From the NCBI RefSeq assembly GCF_037975245.1, contig NC_092566.1, positions 14,997,001 to 15,061,000 of the forward strand: a DNA stretch of 64,000 nt. The letters are read 5' to 3'. Under the pieces are notes generated by a model. The model had not been told where the DNA came from. It worked only from the letters and a program-made list of their open reading frames with translations, and did no database searches. How positions within the stretch are numbered: position 1 is the stretch's first letter; each line of letters begins with the position of its first letter. Positions 61,015 through 64,000 of this stretch are shown here, piece by piece. The translations under genes were made by a program, and so were the position numbers. The DNA is from Apostichopus japonicus. Taxonomy: Eukaryota; Echinodermata; Holothuroidea; Aspidochirotida; Stichopodidae.

Positions 61015-61720
61015 AGAAACTTTCCCAGCTATGCTGAAATTTATTCAAACCAGAATGCAAAACTGCATTGAAGTTTCGATTACTTCATTGCAATAGACTT
61101 CTGCTTATTCCCAGAAATAGCTTATATATTCATATCAATGTCCTGATTTCTACCATGAGATATGGTATCATGATTAAATGGTTTCCAGAGTTTGATTGTT
61201 GGTGACCCAGATGACCTTTGACCTCTACCACAAGCAATTGAGTTTTTCTATTCAATATAATGCATCCGAATGTCACTTATACAAAATCTCCATGCTTCCT
61301 AAATTGAGATATAGTGTTTACAAGGTTTTCAGTGTTTGACATCTGGTGACCTCAGATGACCTCTTACCTCCAATAAACAATAAACTTCTTCTCAATATGA
61401 TTATACACATGCCAAGTATGCATAACAAGATTTCAGCAATTTGACCATTGGTAATACCAAACGACCTAAAATATCCACCAAAAATAATAAGGATCTTGAA
61501 CTCAACGTGTCACAACTGTATACTAAATATGAGATTAGTCCAAGGTTAATTCATGAGATATCGTGTTTACATGTTTTCACAATTTGACTTCTGGTGACCC
61601 CAAATGACGTTTGACCTCCCAGAAAACTTTAGGGTTCTTCTACTCAATGTGGTCTTCCTACACACCAAATATGAAATTGGTCAAATTTTCCCTTCTTGAG
61701 ATATCGTGTTACAAGCAATG
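61015..61720 (+). repeat. Dispersed repeat family C with internal ~110-140-bp tandem units (copy 2)
   Basis: The first part (61040-61125) matches 3711-3800. Units then start near 61190, 61325, 61430 and 61571 with TTTTCA(G/C)...TTTGAC..(C/T)TGGTGACC. A perfect reverse-orientation DR1 motif TGACCTTTGACCT lies at 61212-61224, with near copies at 61357 and 61604. No coding capacity. Confidence 0.65.
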
Positions 61721-61721
61721 C

Positions 61722-61741
61722 GTCACACACACACACACACT
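61722..61741 (+). repeat. (CA)n microsatellite
   Basis: About ten CA dinucleotides. Confidence 0.85.
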
Positions 61742-62029
61742 TATCTGCCTGTATGACTACAAAGGTTACGATTATCATCAAAACCAAAAAGCAGGATCAA
61801 TAAAATTCTTGTCCTGAGAAACTCCTCAGTGGTGTGATGAGTTCTAACAAATCGTATCCAGAGTTCCAATATCTCTCACTACTTTTTCGCTTGGAAAATT
61901 TGCCGCATTTTATATTTGAAATTTTGAGCAAAGTATATGGCAAGGAATCACAAAGCCAACTGGCTTTTTCCATATTTTTTTTTTTTTTTAAAGTCTCCTT
62001 ACATAGTTAGGTTTAAATATTAGGAACGA

Positions 62030-64000
62030 GCATTATTTCTTAGCGGTTACGGTGGTGCAGTGGTGCCTGGAGTGCAAGAGAAACTCAATGTCCAGGGTTC
62101 AAACCCCAGGGAAAGCAGTTTTCCTTTTGCTATTCTTATACCTCTTTCCTTCCATTATGCACCATTAAATATTAGAAACAAGCATTATTTCTCATCAGAT
62201 TCAGTGGTGCAGTGGTAGTGCTCTGTGCCTGGAGAGTAAGACAAACTCCTTGTCTTGGGTTCAAACCCCAGTGAAGGCAGCTTTCCTTTTGCTAATTTTA
62301 TACCTCTTTCCTTCCATTATGAACCTTTAAATATTAGAAATGAGCATTATTTCTCAACAGTTGCAGTGGTGCAGTGGTGCCTGGAGAGCAAGACAAACTC
62401 CTGGTCTTGGGTTCAAACCCCAGTGAAGGCAGTCTTCCTTTTGCTATTCTTATATCTCTTTCCTTCCATTGTGAACCTTTAAATATTAGAAACGAGCATT
62501 ATTTCTCATCAGATACAGTGGTGCAGTGGTAGTGCTCTGTGCCTGGAGAGTAAGACAAACTCCTTGTCTTGGGTTCAAACCCCAGTGAAGGCAGTCTTCC
62601 TTTTGCTATTTTTATACCTCTTGCCTTCCAGTATGAACCTTTAAATATTAGAAATGAGCATTATTTCTCAACAGTTACAGTGGTGCCTGGAGAGCAAGAC
62701 AAACTCCTGGTCTTGGGTTCAATCCCTAGTGAAGGCAGTTTTCCTTTTGCTATTTTTATACCTCTTTCCTTCCATTATGAACCTTTAAATATTAGAAACG
62801 AGCATTATTTCTCAACAGTTACAGTGGTGCAGTGGTCCCTGGAGAGCAAGACAAACTCCTGGTCTTGTGTTCAAAACCCAGTGAAGGCAGTTTTCCTTTT
62901 GCTATTCTTATACCTCTTGCCTTCCATTATGAACCTTTAAATATTAGAAACGAGCATGATTTTTCAACAGTTACAGTGGTGCAGTGGTCCCTGGAGAGCA
63001 AGACAAACTCCTTGTCTTGGGTTCAAACCCCAGTGAAGGCAGCTTTCCTTTTGCTATTTTTATACCTCTTGCCTTCCATTATGAACCTTTAAATATTAGA
63101 AACGAGCATTACTTCTCAACAGTTACAGTGGTGCAGTGGTAGTGCTCTGTGCCTGGAGAGTAAGACAAACTCCTTGTCTTGGGTTCAAACCCCAGTGAAG
63201 GCAGCTTTCCTTTTGCTATGTTTATACCTCTTTCCTTCCATTATGAACCTTTAAATATTAGAAACGAGCATTACTTCTCAACAGTTGCAGTGGTGCAGTG
63301 GTGCCTGGAGAGCAAGACAAACTCCTGGTCTTGGGTTCAAACCCCAGTGAAGGCAGTTTTCCTTTTGCTATTCTTATATCTCTTTCCTTCCATTATGAAC
63401 CTTTAAATATTAGAAACGAGCATTATTTCTCATCAGATACAGTGGTGCAGTGGTAGTGCTCTGTGCCTGGAGAGTAAGACAAACTCCTTGTCTTGGGTTC
63501 AAACCCCAGTGAAGGCAGCTTTCCTTCTGCTATTTTTATACCTCTTTCCATCCATTATGAACCATTTATTATTAGAACAAGCATTATTTCTCATCAGATT
63601 CAGTGGTGCAGTGGTAGTGCTCTGTGCCTGGAGAGTAAGACAAACTCCTTGTCTTGGGTTCAAACCCCAGTGAAGGCAGCTTTCCTTTTGCTATTTTTAT
63701 ACCTCTTTCCTTCCATTATGAACCTTTAAATATTAGAAATGAGCATTATTTCTCAACAGTTACAGTGGTGCAGTGGTGCCTGGAGAGCAAGACAAACTCC
63801 TGGTCTTGGGTTCAAACCCCAGTGAAGGCAGTTTTCCTTTTGCTATTCTTTTATCTCTTTCCTTCCATTATGAACCTTTAAATATTAGAAACAAGCATTA
63901 TTTCTCAACAGTTACAGTGGTGCAGTGGTCCCTGGAGAGCAAGACAAACTCATGGTCTTGGGTTCAAAACCCAGTGAAGGCAGTTTTCCTTTTGCTCTTG
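62030..64000 (+). repeat. Tandem array of ~155-bp units with tRNA-like core, at least 13 copies, runs off the window
   Basis: Each unit reads AAATATTAGAAACGAGCATT, CAGTGGTGCAGTGGT, GCCTGGAGAG(C/T)AAGACAAAC, then TTGGGTTCAAACCCCAGTGA and CCTTTTGCTATT. TTGGG-TTCAAAC-CCCAG forms a T-arm with a 7-base loop, and GTTCAAACC fits a B box. GGTGCAGTGGTAGTGC resembles a D-arm/A box. The acceptor stem does not pair, so these are tRNA-related repeats, not clear tRNA genes. Long units (10-bp AGTGCTCTGT insertion, GAGTAAGAC) and short units (GAGCAAGAC) are interspersed. Open frames repeating GSNPSEGSFPFA are shadows of the array. Confidence 0.9.

Noticed and set aside
62195-62290. Functional tRNA gene within the terminal array
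   Set aside because: T-arm and B box look good but the acceptor stem does not pair and many units lack part of the D-arm region.
62255-63881. Several plus-strand frames with repeating GSNPSEGSFPFA
   Set aside because: These are translations of the ~155-bp tandem units, broken and re-entered in each copy.

Overview
This is eukaryotic genomic DNA: AT-rich, with long introns, canonical GT/AG splice sites, tRNA-derived SINEs, non-autonomous DNA transposons, minisatellites and long poly-G/poly-C runs. No prokaryotic or viral gene organisation is visible. The one gene I can identify with confidence is a plus-strand orthologue of ZCCHC24, a zinc-knuckle and 3CxxC zinc-finger protein. Its C-terminal half is almost identical to what I recall of the vertebrate protein. 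The repeat types and the frequent TAGGCCTA-like strings suggest a marine invertebrate deuterostome, perhaps an echinoderm. That placement is a weak inference.

Layout. Positions 1-9.7 kb are upstream DNA with no supportable gene. They hold a dispersed GC-rich repeat family, an element with a 13-bp direct repeat, a Mutator-like element with a 9-bp target duplication, and a tRNA-derived SINE. Coding exon 1 of ZCCHC24 starts at 9768. A 17-codon exon 2 (13562-13612) lies directly after a ~118-bp tandem array. Exon 3 (22045-22239) carries the CCHC knuckle. Exon 4 (44479-44643) carries two CxxC pairs, and exon 5 (46706-46819) carries the third CxxC and the stop. All joins are phase 0, and the predicted protein is 284 aa.

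Introns 1-3 hold nearly all the repeats. These include a TTAA-flanked element, a 296-bp foldback element, two SINE families, a second Mutator-like element with a 10-bp target duplication, a hAT-type element with a perfect 8-bp duplication, a pair of related foldback elements, and a ~900-bp GTAC/TACAG satellite. After the gene come a T-rich possible 3' UTR, a 28-bp minisatellite (57 kb), a repeat with nuclear-receptor-like DR1 motifs (61 kb), and a tandem array of ~155-bp units with a tRNA-like core that runs off the window end.

The most interesting observation is a duplicated terminal exon in ZCCHC24. A copy at 46412-46501, 294 bp upstream of the canonical last exon, keeps a good acceptor, the phase and most of the residue pattern. 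It has lost exactly the three C-terminal cysteines. If spliced, it would give an alternative isoform with an incomplete 3CxxC zinc finger. A second notable signal is a sharply bounded CpG-dense block inside intron 3 (about 39.97-40.38 kb).
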